This document shows, in pieces, positions 42,841-54,640 of a stretch of 64,000 bases of DNA. The first letter of the stretch is position 1. Each line of letters begins with the position of its first letter. The DNA comes from Phaeodactylum tricornutum CCAP 1055/1 (lineage: Eukaryota; Bacillariophyta; Bacillariophyceae; Surirellales; Neidiaceae): assembly GCF_000150955.2 (NCBI RefSeq), contig NC_011696.1:186001-250000 (forward strand), written 5' to 3'. A program made the position numbers and the translations under genes. The notes under the pieces are model-generated. The model saw only the letters and a program-made list of their open reading frames with translations. It was not told the DNA's origin and did not search any database.

Positions 42841-43286
42841 GCCGTCGACCCCCTTTGTGACAGGATGAATTTGTGCCGATCCCCCTTACTGTCAACGCCT
42901 AGCGTTGCTTTCTGCGCTTTCTCCTTTTTGTCGCCGCTGCCCAATATCTCAGCCAGTGTTGTACTTCACGTTGTGGCAAAAAAGAGTTGGCTGCTGGGTG
43001 GAGAGTCAAAAATTTCATGGAGGGAACTGCTGAATTGAATCTTAATGGCTATTAATAGTATTTGGGGTTTTTCTTTACTAAAACGATTACTTAGAAAGTA
43101 TTTCCCGTGAGAGAAAAAACACTTAGACTCAGTGTGATTTTTCCCAAATAGCGAAAATTTCACCCCTGCTCATCCCAAATAGCGAATTTTCTCAATTGCA
43201 ATCTAACAGTAAGCGATGATACGACCTTCGTTCTACACGAGTTCCATGACATATTGTCTCGCACAAAAACAAAGCGTCCAGCCGGT
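42841..43286. other. Intergenic region, no gene seen
   Basis: Holds a duplicated short phrase, cccaaatagcgaaaattt and cccaaatagcgaattttc (about 43143-43195). No coding signal. Confidence 0.4.
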
Positions 43287-43721
43287 CTAAAAAATCCCCT
43301 TCGCGTGCGAATTATTCACAAAGCCCGCCCGAGTCAGCTGCTGACGGTGGCGCTTCGTACTATCTGGGTCCAAATTGTTACCATCCCAATTGCTCACCAC
43401 TCTGCCTTTCGAATTTCGAATCGTCCCATCCACGCTGGTTAGTCTTTCTCCATCTTTGTAGACCCACCGTCCCGATTGTCCTCGCGGCTTGAGTTTCACG
43501 GTTGAAATACGTAGGAACGAAATCCGATCATGGGCTATTTTGAGTCGGGCTTCGAGTTGTTCTTCCTCACTGCCTTTGCCGGCGGCCACCGGCTTTCGAA
43601 AAGACTCGCGCAATTCCAGCCAAGATTTTCCCCGATCCTTTTCAGGCATTTGTTTGATAATATGCGCCAGATCACGGTACGCCCTTCGAATAGCCACAAC
43701 AGAGGCTGATGACGCCATCAT
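43287..43721 (-). CDS. LYR-motif (complex I LYR-like) protein
   Basis: A 144-residue intronless protein from two adjacent ATGs at 43721. The N-terminal 45 residues fit the LYR family: an IRRAYRDLAHIIKQMP helix with the A-Y-R variant of Leu-Tyr-Arg, then SWLELRESFRKP with the conserved Phe-Arg. A second helix (EEEQLEARLKIAHDRISFLR) completes a three-helix bundle. The C-terminal 60 residues are basic and unlike typical small LYR proteins (GRWVYKDGERLTSVDG). LYR proteins bind acyl carrier protein in mitochondria and help assemble respiratory complexes or Fe-S clusters. Which client this one serves is not evident. Confidence 0.7.
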   Translation of the reverse strand: MMASSASVVAIRRAYRDLAHIIKQMPEKDRGKSWLELRESFRKPVAAGKGSEEEQLEARLKIAHDRISFLRISTVKLKPRGQSGRWVYKDGERLTSVDGTIRNSKGRVVSNWDGNNLDPDSTKRHRQQLTRAGFVNNSHAKGIF

Positions 43722-44387
43722 GGTCTAAAGGTTTCGGAAAGGGAACAGTAGTCTCGCAATTGGAGAGACGAAAATTTGTGACGACAGCAAAAATGAAAAA
43801 AAAACGAAAACAAACGGAGCAGAAATCTAGGGATATTGCACACGGAACTTGGAATCGCTGGTTGCTATACTGAATAGCTGGTCTGCCCAAGCTTACCGTG
43901 ATCTCCAAAAGGAGGAAACCGACGGTACCTTTGTGAATGAAATGACGAGTCTGTAGAAAGATAGACTCTATCTCGTAGAGGCCATATATCAGAAAGCTTC
44001 CTCAACTACTATTACTGTCTGATGCGCTTGTACACACCAAAGGAAGGCGAACACCGGCTACCAATAGCGGTTGTAGGAGAACGAGCCACCGACCACAAAA
44101 GCCAATCTGGCTCACAGTATGATTCATTCTTCTCTAGCACGACATTACGAAAGCGGAATTCTGTCACAATAGCGATACAAGAAAGATTTTTAGCAGAATC
44201 ATAAAAGGCCTTGCTGGCTATACATTGTGAAAGTTTTGCTGCATGCTTGAATTGAATGTATTTTACTGCGTTGATGACCTGAACCCAATTGATGCCGTGC
44301 TGGAGATCTATCGGCTTCGTCTGTAGAGCATTCGTGTACAGCTCATGAAGTATAAGAGCAATATGTATAAAATTGCAAGTTCACGAT
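43722..44387. other. Intergenic region, no gene seen
   Basis: A 666 bp stretch between the LYR gene and the FKBP 3' end. A homopolymer A tract lies near 43796. No coding signal. Confidence 0.4.
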
Positions 44388-44929
44388 CTAGGCATAGCTC
44401 AAGACTTCAATTTCAAACACCAACTCTGAGTTTGGCATGATACCCCAGGCCGGGAACCCTCCCGGGCCGTCTAGGACACAAAAAGATTAGCAGCAACAGT
44501 AAATAAGAAAGGGTTTTGCAGCGGTCCCTGTGGTCGATCTGTCAATAACAACGGGTCCCCTTTGCGAGAAGACCATACTTACAAGCGTAATCTGGACTGC
44601 AGTGAATCTTGGCAATTTCACCGATACTCATATCAATTACACTTTCGTCCCACCCTTTGATGACTGTTTTTCCAAAAATTACGGCACAGGTCGGTGAGCC
44701 AACTTGTGCAGTTTCTTCCGAAATACACGTAAAGACCGAGTGACATGAGTTTACCTTGTCCGAGACCAACCGCAAAAGTAAAGGGCTCTTGACCGGGATC
44801 TTTCGTGCTCCAAAACTTTTGCGTCAAATCGCGATTTTTGCCGTATCCCGTACAGTGCACCGTCACTTTTTGACCACGTTGAGGCTTAGCGCCACTACCG
44901 CTTTGGACAACTTCCTTGGTGAACCCCAT
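44388..44929 (-). CDS. FKBP-type peptidyl-prolyl isomerase, FKBP12-like
   Basis: Three exons on the minus strand, 44929-44755, 44663-44583 and 44470-44388, give 112 residues, the size of a single FKBP domain. The joined frame reads KVTVHCTGYG, FTFAVGLGQVIKGWDESVID, MSIGEIAKIHCSPDYAYGPG and MPNSELVFEIEVLSYA. The active-site residues Val-Ile, Trp, Tyr and Phe of the drug pocket are in their usual places. The splice joins fall in codons for Val (GLGQ/V) and Tyr (DYA/Y). Introns are 91 and 112 bp. There is no targeting signal, so it is cytosolic. It catalyses proline cis-trans isomerisation. The insertion KNRDLTQKFWSTKDPGQEP is the family's usual bulge. Confidence 0.9.
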
Positions 44930-45562
44930 GGCTTTCTTAATCGTTGTACTGCTAGCGCTGCTGATACTACCAAAAGATCGTAATCCTGATCTAGTCGCGA
45001 CAATAAATAGAAGAGTGAGGATCGGTTTCTTCAAATGATATTCTCGCACTCGCAAGGAAAGATTCTGTACGAACCTTGCAGCCGAGGCTCATTTTCGTAT
45101 ACATCGAGCAGCAGAGGGGTCTCGACCGGGATCGATCGTTGCTCGCGCAAAACAATCGCTACAAATCCAGGATTGCGATCCGATCGCGGATTTGGATCTT
45201 GTGCCCGACTACATTACTCTATTTACAGTATACTACCATACAATTAGTATGGTCGTGAGGATTTTACTCGAACAGAGGAATCTCGAGTTTGGAATGTTTT
45301 TATATATAGTTTTGGTTGTATCTCAAACATTTTGACAGTGCACCTCTTCACCGCGCTTTCCCACAAAATAATCCGTTGCCTGTGAATGAGTAACACCCCA
45401 TCCTTTGTAGTAATGTAAGACTTTGACTCTATTGCAATTACCTTATCAATTATACTAGCAATTCTTAGTAGTAATAGCGTTATACTGGGCGTAGGAAGAC
45501 TATTCTTTGCTGTCCTTCGTACCTGTATGCTTGGCTGGAGAAATTCCGGGAATGGCCATTGA
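44930..45562. other. Intergenic region between two minus-strand genes
   Basis: It should include the FKBP promoter. A gatcggatcgc-type GATC-rich stretch lies near 45130-45200. I looked for a tRNA here and found none. Confidence 0.4.
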
Positions 45563-46432
45563 TCACGCTAAGCTGTGAACAAAGGCTTCAGTGTTTGCGA
45601 TAGAAGTGGTCCGGCATTCTCTCTCTAGTAAATAGCCAAAGGGAACGCGGCAGATGGGATTTGCATTTTGGTTGACCAAGGGCTTGACGTCGATTTCATC
45701 CACAGGCAAATCCAGCCTAAACCGTTGCAAGATATGTCTCCCTTTCTGCAAACCCTTATTGATTGACAGGATCATACGGTTTAAACCCTTTTGCTGCTTG
45801 ACCTTGTTATGGTGCTCAGCTATGGGAGTTGGAGCTAGAGGAGGCTTGGACGTAAATAAGCTCGCTCTTTTGTTGCCAATGGCGCTCGTTGATTGCGGGA
45901 AGAAGTAGCCCACTGCCAGTATAAATAAGAGGCCAACAACGACAGAATACAAGCAGGAACGTTCGGTTGAACGTATCCCGAAATCGGTCGGTTTTGCGCA
46001 CGTGATAGAAATGGATGATTTGATCGGCGAACTCATCGTATCCGCAGTACTCCCTTCAGTAGCGACAGGAGTCTGTAATTTTTGATCAATAGTAGTTTCT
46101 TGTATCTCGCGCGTTTCTGTATCCCCGCCTTTGTGAGGACAAATGTATCCCAAGTCCAAATTCGTGTCCGGAAGGGTGGACCACTGAACTAGAGCATCGT
46201 ATTTGCTATCGTCCTCCGGGAAGAGTAAGCTACGAGGAACGCCATCTCTTTGAACGGTCATACAACTGCCCATGGCTTTTGAGTGCAGTTTCGGAAGATA
46301 AAGTGCTCCGCAAATGAGCAAAATGATCGACAAAAACCAACCTAAACCGGGTGGCATGTCAGTGTTTGTGACAAAACCCATGCAGCGAGATCTATCCAGT
46401 TTTCTTTCGAGGGAGCTCATTCTTTCTACCAT
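45563..46432 (-). CDS. Orphan membrane protein, two predicted spans
   Basis: The first in-frame ATG is at 46432 (289 residues). The frame stays open upstream to a stop at 46511-46513, and an acceptor-like CTAG near 46514 hints at an earlier exon. Two hydrophobic spans are visible: GWFLSIILLICGALYLP and CLYSVVVGLLFILAVGYFFP. Between them is a polar, Thr/Asp-rich loop of about 120 residues. A basic segment (KGLNRMILSINKGLQKGRH) follows the second span, and the last 60 residues have QNANPICRVPFGYLL. There is no known family. It is divergent from the first EndoU gene. Confidence 0.5.
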   Translation of the reverse strand: MVERMSSLERKLDRSRCMGFVTNTDMPPGLGWFLSIILLICGALYLPKLHSKAMGSCMTVQRDGVPRSLLFPEDDSKYDALVQWSTLPDTNLDLGYICPHKGGDTETREIQETTIDQKLQTPVATEGSTADTMSSPIKSSISITCAKPTDFGIRSTERSCLYSVVVGLLFILAVGYFFPQSTSAIGNKRASLFTSKPPLAPTPIAEHHNKVKQQKGLNRMILSINKGLQKGRHILQRFRLDLPVDEIDVKPLVNQNANPICRVPFGYLLERECRTTSIANTEAFVHSLA

Positions 46433-46704
46433 GTTCTCAAATTCCGTACATGGAACACAACCCGGATATTTGGCCACTGACAACCATACGAAACCAGCTG
46501 CAACGAACGCTTAGCTAGAGTGTACTTGCTTTGATTGGATGGTTTCGTACGGTATGATACTTGTAATTATGTTTTTCAAAATTTACAACGAAACAGGAAC
46601 CTGCGGTCGCAACGTCGGCGATGATTTTGGCCCCCACCGACCATGGAATCACTTCGCGACCCGCACATCTCGAGTAGGAATTATTTCTCCTCGACGGCAT
46701 AAAG

Positions 46705-47913
46705 ATGGGTGCATTACTTTCGTGTCTTCAGAATGTGTCCGATGCGGTTGCAGACGCTCAGCAACCCCAAAAGCCTCAACATCCACAGCAAGAACAGCCG
46801 ACAAAGGCGGCAGATTTTTCCGCTTTGAATCTCAAGTCAATGAGCATTTCTGATGCTGTACAAGAGTGTTGGAAAGTTGACCACAACCGATTAAAACCAG
46901 ACATTGACTACGTTCTTAACGTACAAAAAGGAAAAAAACCCTGGTGGCCCGAAGATAAGGCCGTTGACCCACTGTTCACGAGAGTCAACGCGAACGTATG
47001 GAAAAAGCCTACTTTCGCCGCGTTCGTTGCCCTTCTCGACAATTACCAATCAAATACTGGACAAGCCGAATCAATGGGCGACAAAGAACGAGCAGAAATT
47101 GATTATTTTTTGGACGCCGTCATGGAAACGCAACCAATGCAATTATGCCACGCTTATTGTCACGCTCAGCAACCCGAAAATATTCCGTCGGATAAGGCCG
47201 CATTCAAGAAACTGTTGTTCCGGGTATGGTTCGAACTTTACCGGCGGGAACGCGGAGGATCTCTGGACAGCTCTGGATTCGAGCATGGTAAGAGGTAGTT
47301 TGTCGGCCAAGCACCGTTCACCCGCTTGGGCTACGTCTCACTGCATTTTTAATTCAGTTTTCGTTGGTGAGATCCGAGACGACAAGATTTCTGGTTTTCA
47401 TAATTGGATACAATTTTGCATAGAAGAAAAAAAAGGAACCGTTGATTACCGCGGTTACATCAAACCAAAATCGAAGACCAATGCCGATACCGACAGCAAC
47501 GACCACGTTTTGACATTGCAATTCCACTGGAAGGGTGTGGAAAAGCAAATAGGATCTATTTTTATTGGCGTGTCGCCCGAATGGGAAATGTCGTGAGTTT
47601 ACAGATCGGGTTGCTCATTCACACCGAAAAAACCGGTGTTGCTCACGTTTCCTCCGTTTCTGGGCAGAATCTATACGATTTGCTTTCTATGTGGAGGCGA
47701 AAAGAATAAGCTTGATTTGCGAACTGGAAGCGATATTTTCGAAATAGAAATTGTGTGCCACAAGGTAGGTAGTGCAGAGATAGCCAGCACAATGGATGCT
47801 ACCTTTCTGGATGGTATACCATACTAACAAATATTGTCTCTATGGTTCGGCAGATGCATCGAGACCGAATTGGAACCACGTATCCCTATGTGTTGTCGCA
47901 TCACAATAGCTAA
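46705..47913 (+). CDS. EndoU (XendoU) endoribonuclease A, possibly lipid-anchored
   Basis: Four exons, 46705-47287, 47358-47592, 47668-47764 and 47854-47913, give 324 residues. The EndoU fold covers about residue 45 to the end: LKPDIDYVLNVQKGKKPWWP, FAAFVALLDNY, SSGFEHVFVGE, SGFHNWIQF and IGVSPEWEM. The catalytic triad is visible: His about 194 and His about 209, and Lys about 257 in GVEKQ. EndoU enzymes cut RNA at U-rich sites, leaving 2',3'-cyclic phosphates. The N-terminus MGALLSCLQ fits N-myristoylation plus palmitoylation on Cys, and a Gln/Pro-rich linker follows. Its paralogue follows head to tail 512 bp downstream. No secretion signal is present, unlike many animal members. Confidence 0.88.
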
Positions 47914-48425
47914 GCTTATTCATTGCTTCGTCCTCAATCAAAGAAATACAATGATGTTTCAGTTTGCGCTCTAGGTAGCTTTTCGTCTTGAATCTAGCGA
48001 TTCAAGCTTCAGGAGGCGAAGAATAGGATTCACGTAGTATCATTCCTCTAGCTAGGCCGTCTAGTTACAAACTGAGGAGTTTTTAACTGTGAAAAATACA
48101 AAATAATACACTGTAAGTGCCGGGATTGATGCTATTTGGCGAAGCCGTGAACTTCCCAAGATAAGCCAATTGCGCCACGTTTACGGTTAATTGCAACCCA
48201 CAATCACAGTACATTGACTGTAAAACCCAAAAAAGGCGGAGTTGTCAGTACCGCCAGTCGTATATGATCCATGTCACTCAAAAGATCCATGTGCAGGAGA
48301 AACGGCAAAAAGATTTCCTCTTTGTGGTCCAATAACAAGACGCACAAATTTCTCAGCCAAGGCAGTCCTACATCCCTGTAGCTCATTCTGACCATTCGTC
48401 CTATAGTGACTTCATCTTTACAACC
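47914..48425. other. Intergenic region between EndoU paralogues
   Basis: A 512 bp stretch holding TTTTTAACTGTGAAAA (near 48083) and ATTGACTGTAAAAC (near 48214), two copies of the recurrent word. No coding signal. Confidence 0.45.
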
Positions 48426-49928
48426 ATGGACCAGCGCGTTGACGTATTTTATCGCGAGATCTTTGGCGACCTTACGGTGAATCGCGAAGAGGCCGCCGAG
48501 CTTACCGAATTCCTACAAAAACTTCAGCCGCCGCCGGATAAGTTGCCGTGGTTGCGCGCTACTGCCTTTAAAATTGGTTGCGAGTTCATCACGGAAGACG
48601 ATCATGAGAAGAATGTCTCCTTGCTCCGCACCATCAACTTTATTGTGCATTCTATTGAAACGGTTTGTATGGAACCCAAGCCACTCGAGAATACGGTGAC
48701 TTTGGACGAGGAAGCCGTGGAGGAGTTTTACAAAGGCGTTTATGATGGTCTCTCAGTCGATCAAGACGAAAACTCGGAGCTCTACACTTTCTTTAAAGAA
48801 ACCAACCCCCCGGAACCCCAGGCGCTCGTCACTACTCGCGCCTTGGCCTTCAAAGTGGGATGCGAACACATCGGAGAGAACAAGGACACCAATGTTCAAC
48901 TCTTCCGTTGCATCAACGTGGTCCTTCACGCGTTTGAGATGTGCTGCTTAAAGCCAAAGCACTTAGAGCTCAAGCTGGAAGAATCGGTAGATCTAGGTAT
49001 GGATATATCCGCAGCCGTCCAGCATTTATGGAACTTGGACGATAACCGTCTTGACCCTGAAGCCGACTATACAATGAATGTTCAAAGCGTAAGTTTTAAT
49101 CTCAGCACTGTTTTGTGCTTTTCAGTCGTTCTTTTCTGCTTGAACGCTCACCTACGAATCTTAAACTGATTGCAGGGCAAGAAACCGTTTTGGAAAGAAG
49201 ATGGCGCAAATGATCCCCTCTTTTCGGCTGTCGATCGTGCCTGCTTTCAACGCCCGACATACGCAGCGTTCATCGCCTTGCTGGACAACTATTCGGCCGA
49301 GACCGGAGTCGCAGAAGTTGTGTCGGACGCGGAACGTAGTGAAGTGTCAACTTTCTTGAACGCTGTCATGGAGACGAAACCGATGCAGTTCTGCCACCAG
49401 TATTGTCGTGCTAAAGACCCAGACGGTGTTCCCTCCAGTTCTCAAGAGTTCAAGGGCCTTCTCAAGAAGATTTGGTTTGATCTCTACCGTCGTGAACAGA
49501 CTGGTGATTCGTCTGGATTCGAGCACGTTTTTGTGGGCGAAGTCAAGAACGGTGAAGTTAGCGGATTCCATAATTGGATCCAGTTCTATTTGGAAGAACA
49601 AAAGGGTGGATTGGACTACCGTGGCTACATCAAACCTCGTAGTCAGACCGATGCGTTGGCGGATGCGAACGACTACTTGCTCAGCTTGCAGTTTTCGTGG
49701 CACGGGGTAGAAAAGTTTGTTAGCACGAGCTTCATTGGTGTTAGCCCCGAATTTGAGCTTGCCCTTTACACCATGTGCTTTTTGGTTGGAGAAGAGGAGA
49801 ACGATGTCGAACTCAACACAGGCGGAGCCGAGAACGATGCCTATGGGCTCAAGATCAAATGCTACAAGATTGCCCGGGATAAGGTCGGGACAAGCTTCCC
49901 CGAAGTGACCTCGCACTACGAAGACTAA
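48426..49928 (+). CDS. EndoU (XendoU) endoribonuclease B with duplicated N-terminal module
   Basis: Exons 48426-49088 and 49176-49928 (87 bp intron) give 471 residues. The C-terminal EndoU domain (about 198-471) keeps His about 338 (SSGFEHVFVGE), His about 353 (SGFHNWIQFY) and Lys about 401 (HGVEKF), and ends in IARDKVGTSF. The N-terminal 185 residues are two related modules of about 85 residues, each with an FYREIFGDLTV or FYKGVYDGLSV start, an AFKIGCEFI or AFKVGCEHI middle and an INFIVHSIETVC or INVVLHAFEMCC helix. Gene A lacks these. The modules may be helical protein- or RNA-binding units; I do not recognise them. The intron sits just before GKKPFWKED, at a different place from those of gene A. 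Confidence 0.88.
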
Positions 49929-50008
49929 CGAGCAATGCATGTCGAGGATTAGTATATAAACTTATTTAATTCTAGTAAGCGTAATGATTAGCAACGAGCA
50001 ACTGACCT

Positions 50009-51271
50009 TCACTGATCTTCTGCCGAACCAGAAATTGTTGGTCGCTCGGTTTGCCACAAAGGCTTTCTCGAGGGACCTTTTCCCAAAATCCAGCCACTGA
50101 CTTCGGTCACCAAAGCGTTGAGTTCTTCCTCATTTCCAAATGATGCGGATTCCAACCCGCCTGACGCCTCCTTAGCGACGCCTCGCACTTCGTCAGGTAG
50201 TTCATCGAGGCCCAACTTGAAATAGACGGGTGTCAAATGCGACCCTGGCAAACCCGACACATCGGGACCTGCCCCGTTGCAAGCTTGCACAAAGTTCTGC
50301 GTCGAATCCAACATGTCGTCATCGAAAACAAACAGGCGCGTACGTTCCTGCTGTTCTTCATCATACTTCAACGTTAGTAACCTCTCTGTCTCCATGGGGT
50401 TCGGAGTGAAGTCCAACCCAATCGAACCCACCGCCATTTCTGCGAATGAAAATACCTGATCCAGCACTTCAGGTCGAATACCACGGCCGATACCAATATT
50501 TTTTTGCAGTTGATCGGCAAATGTTTTGGCCATACCGATGGTTTGGCTAAATCCAAAATTGTTGAAACTCATAAAACCAATGCCATCATACGTTTGCTCT
50601 GTCGCTGCCATGTAGATGCTGGACAACTTGCACCCCAATGAATGCGCAATGCAATAGGTTGGCAAAGTTTTCGGATACAGTTTTGACGAGTCCTCTTCAC
50701 AGTGAAGTTTTGCCTTGCGCATAAGTTCCCCGACGCTTTTCGCCAGTCCAAAGTGGTCCAATCCCACAGCGTAAGGCGCCGCAATCACCGCAGCGTTCAG
50801 CCGGTCCGAAAGACGCAACAAGAATTCGTTGTAGGCTATTTGGGGGAATTGTCCTAGGCCGGCACCGCCAACAAAAAAGATTACACAAGAAGGGTTCGAC
50901 TTACTGGGTGGTTCTAGCAAGTATACGAAATCTTGCCTCTCTTGTAGGGGAGGAACATACGTTTCTGGTGGTTCCTCGGAGACTTCCTGTGTGTCACGAT
51001 CCAAAATAATTTTCGACCAACGAGAAGTAGGCTTTGACTTTTGCTGAATCTTCCACTGCTGATCCAAACGAGCTAGTGTGTTGGTAAGCTCAGATCCTGC
51101 ACCATCACTTAAACCACCGCCTCCGACCATGGGGAGAAATGTCTTGGTGTATTTGAAAGGATGGCGCGAAATTTCCTTCGTGGCTTGGAGCGACCCTATA
51201 AAGGAGGCGCCCGAAAAACTGGAACCTAGCGCCAAAAGTGAAGAGCACACATACACACAGCGTAACCGCAT
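50009..51271 (-). CDS. Plastid-targeted DUF1350 (alpha/beta-hydrolase-like) protein
   Basis: The start at ATG 51271 gives 420 residues and puts a signal peptide at the front (MRLRCVYVCSSLLALGSS) with FSGA/SFIG as a plastid-type junction. Earlier in-frame ATGs at 51364 and 51385 would bury that signal. The core resembles the DUF1350 family of cyanobacteria and plastids: CVIFFVGGAGLGQFPQIAY, AAVIAAPYAVGLDHF, then CIAHSLGCKLSSIY, where the H-S-L-G resembles a lipase nucleophile elbow. The FMSFNNFGFSQTI block is family-typical. The catalytic chemistry of the family is not established. It is convergent with EndoU B, 80 bp away. Confidence 0.82.
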   Translation of the reverse strand: MRLRCVYVCSSLLALGSSFSGASFIGSLQATKEISRHPFKYTKTFLPMVGGGGLSDGAGSELTNTLARLDQQWKIQQKSKPTSRWSKIILDRDTQEVSEEPPETYVPPLQERQDFVYLLEPPSKSNPSCVIFFVGGAGLGQFPQIAYNEFLLRLSDRLNAAVIAAPYAVGLDHFGLAKSVGELMRKAKLHCEEDSSKLYPKTLPTYCIAHSLGCKLSSIYMAATEQTYDGIGFMSFNNFGFSQTIGMAKTFADQLQKNIGIGRGIRPEVLDQVFSFAEMAVGSIGLDFTPNPMETERLLTLKYDEEQQERTRLFVFDDDMLDSTQNFVQACNGAGPDVSGLPGSHLTPVYFKLGLDELPDEVRGVAKEASGGLESASFGNEEELNALVTEVSGWILGKGPSRKPLWQTERPTISGSAEDQ

Positions 51272-51861
51272 TTTCAAGTGTGATTTTGGCGTGCTTTCGC
51301 TCTTTAAATCCCTATGGAGAAAGAAAGAGAGTCGAAGAAGCTGACTGTGAGTTTGATGTGACATAAGTTTCGTTTTCTTCGTCATGGTCGTGTTTACGAG
51401 GGAACAAATCCAACGAAAACTATCACAGTCAGTCAACACGTGGACAAGCAGTCGTGGAATCACAGCCAGTCCCGGATGAACCAATTAACGACGAAGCTCC
51501 GAAGAAGGACTGGATCTTCCCTTTTACAGTTAGTTGGGGTTCGTTTACTGTTTGGCAGAAAAAGGCAAGTTCTGTCTGGCCTCACCCCCTCAATGCATTA
51601 GCTCTCTCGACAAATCCAAACCGCACAAAAATTTACATGATATCCGAGCAAACCCGCAACTATCTAAAAAAGCATAAAAAGTTGGATCAACTGTTACGAT
51701 CAAAAAAGCAAAGCAATTATAGCTTACATTAGCAGTGCAAAACAAGCTTAGCGACCGGTACCTGACATCAAATGGCTCCATGGCTCACATTGTTATCGAC
51801 ATGGCACCAAGGTGGTTCTTCACAAGTTGAGAGAAGTTATTAATCTGATCAAAGCACACGC
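51272..51861. other. Divergent intergenic region
   Basis: Lies between the DUF1350 gene and the ALKBH7-like gene. It contains ATCACAGTCAGTCAAC (near 51422) and TTTTACAGTTAG (near 51526), copies of the recurrent word. A 92-codon frame at 51454-51732 shows no domain. Confidence 0.4.
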
Positions 51862-52687
51862 ATGCTTTCGCTTACTGCCCGAGGACGAGTTTCCCGCCTC
51901 GCCGCGAAACATTTGTTGCCTTGTGTCCTCTTCTCGTCTTGCCCAAGCGCAGTTTTCGATCCTGATCCGTCACTTTTGAATGCTACCAAAGCGCCTCTCG
52001 ATTTTGATAATTCAGCCTCTGTTTACCGCGAGTTCATTACAGAAGCGCAAGAGCAAACGTTGATAGAAGAGTTGCAGGCCAAACTAAAGCGGTACGCTCA
52101 TGGTGCAGCCGTTGCACTATTTACCGATCGTATCACGTCTTACCGATTTAATGTTTTCTTTCTAAAGATCCCGGTATCAAAAAGGACATTGGGATGCGGC
52201 AATTGTCGACTACCGAGAAACTGAAGTCATCGACGAAGCTTCGACACTCAGCGTAGAATTCCGAGGCGTATTGGAACGCGTTCGGGCCCAAATTCTGGCT
52301 CGCCACTTAATGCACAAACACCAAAGCGTGGCGCCAGAATTGCTGTGGTTGCCCTGTCACTGTATTGATCTGAAGAAAGAGGGAGAGTTGAATGCGCACG
52401 TTGATTCAGTCCGATTTTCGGGAGACATAGTTGCCGGTTTGTCGCTCATGTCCAGTAGCATCATGCGTCTTCGCGAAGAAAAACAAGAATTAGTTTCTTC
52501 TCAGAGAAAGCAAACCAAAGACGAGCCGTATGTTGATCTCTTTCTACAGGAACGATCACTATACGTTCTGGAAGGCTACAGTCGTTACAGATATACTCAT
52601 GAGCTACTACCAAGTGGATCTACTTTTGGTGACAAGGTAGTCCATCGAGAGAATCGCCTGTCTATCATATTTCGGGACTCGAAATGA
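51862..52687 (+). CDS. ALKBH7: ALKBH7-like 2-oxoglutarate/Fe(II) dioxygenase
   Basis: Exons 51862-52091 and 52168-52687 (76 bp intron) give 249 residues. The N-terminus MLSLTARGRVSRLAAKHLLP is basic and hydrophobic, like a mitochondrial presequence, matching the mitochondrial location of ALKBH7. Diagnostic parts are YQKGHWDAAIVDYRE, LNAHVDSVRFSGD with the iron-binding His-x-Asp, GLSLMSSSIMRL, LYVLEGYSRYRYTHELLP with the distal His, and ENRLSIIFRD with the Arg that holds 2-oxoglutarate. Animal ALKBH7 acts in programmed necrosis, fatty-acid metabolism and mitochondrial RNA demethylation; the diatom substrate is unknown. Confidence 0.88.
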
Positions 52688-53289
52688 AAGAAGGTAATTG
52701 TACGTCTCACAGATGATGCTTTCAAAGTCAAAAAACGACAAGGAAACTGCTTATGATTAATGCATTACATTGGAATTACCGTCTGACATTCGTGTCTGAG
52801 GAGATCTTTGCGGCTTTAATGAAGCTAATTCTGTCAAATGTTTTGTTTCCGCTACGGCCTGTGTTCAGTAGGCCCTTTCTAACGTTTTTTCCTCTTTTTC
52901 CTGTTTCACACAGATTGTTGTTGACGTGGATCTGTGGAGAAATAAGACGTCACTGCGTCTAGAAGGTCAGAGCGGCATGATCGGTTTGGGTCGTTGTTGA
53001 TCCAGATGGAGCACCTCCATTGCAAATGAGCGCCACAAGAACACTCGAACCACACCCAAAATGATTACTAACAGTAAGCTTGTGGGCTGCTTAGCATGAA
53101 AATTGTTTGCTGATTTTTGATAAGACCCGAAAGTGAGTCAGCGTAACAGCTAGAACTTCCTTACTTTATTCAAATATTGCTCTATTTACTGAGGTACTCA
53201 CAGGCAAGGGCCGCAAAATTGGGCCCAGATTCGCAAAGTTCTTTAGAGCAATTGGCTCTTAAAAGTAGCTGGTGACTTCCCTCGACAAT
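52688..53289. other. Convergent intergenic spacer
   Basis: A 602 bp stretch between ALKBH7-like and ATG8. No coding signal is seen. Confidence 0.45.
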
Positions 53290-53980
<691 letters not shown>

Positions 53981-54404
53981 GGTGGTGATCTTTTTGGAGT
54001 CAAGACGAGAAGTGGTATCACGGAAAATGAGCTTCAAGACATGTGATTGCTGCACGGCAGTACGACAGAATTCTGGTGCGCCATCCCTTCCGCATCATTC
54101 CGATCGATTCCCTCGACTACTCACAGTCAAGAATTCATTCACGTCAAGATTCTCGTAAATAGCTATTTATAGTTACATTTCCGATATGTTGACTGTAAAG
54201 GTTCTAGATCGTGGAAGACGTGTCCGAGACATTCCAGCGAATTCAGAGCCGTCGTTTCGCGTTTACAGCAGTTACTGTTAGAATTGGCCAAAGACTGTTC
54301 CAAACCTAAACAACTTTGCTCTCGTGGTTCCAAATAGCGTCACGCCACGGCAAAGTTGACCAGACATAGTTTGTCAGCATTTGACCAAAAATTGTTATAT
54401 TTGA
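53981..54404. other. ATG8 upstream region
   Basis: Holds TTGACTGTAAAGG (near 54189) and TTTACAGCAGTTACTGTTAG (near 54264), copies of the recurrent word. No coding signal. Confidence 0.4.
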
Positions 54405-54640
54405 TAGCTGTTAAGAAACAAGTCTGGTAAACAAATGTAAGTGTTGATACAAACAACCTGCAGTACACCTAAGGGACTGAGGGACTGCAAAAACTCTACT
54501 TGTTCTCCATGGGGTGGACAGCAGATACAAGGACCTATGCGAAAAAAGCAGTGTGGATTAAAGACCTCATAAAACAATGATTGAAGAACCCTCCATGTGT
54601 CTTGCGGCAATTCTTGTTGCTCCAATTGTATCCCCAATGT
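54405..54640 (+). repeat. Inverted repeat, left arm (degenerate mobile-element fossil)
   Basis: Shares tacacctaaggga, an AGGGACTG stretch, tctacttgtt and aggacctRtgcg in order with the reverse complement of 55120-55340, with a further similar GCTGTTARGAACA/CTGGTAAACA segment. About 200 bp are alignable and clearly diverged. The arms could be terminal repeats of an old transposon or two LTR-like pieces in opposite orientation; the family is not determined. It looks old and non-functional. Confidence 0.45.

Noticed and set aside
45060-45200. tRNA-like or structured RNA near the GATC-rich stretch
   Set aside because: I could not fit a cloverleaf: no paired acceptor stem with a TTCRA loop at the right spacing.
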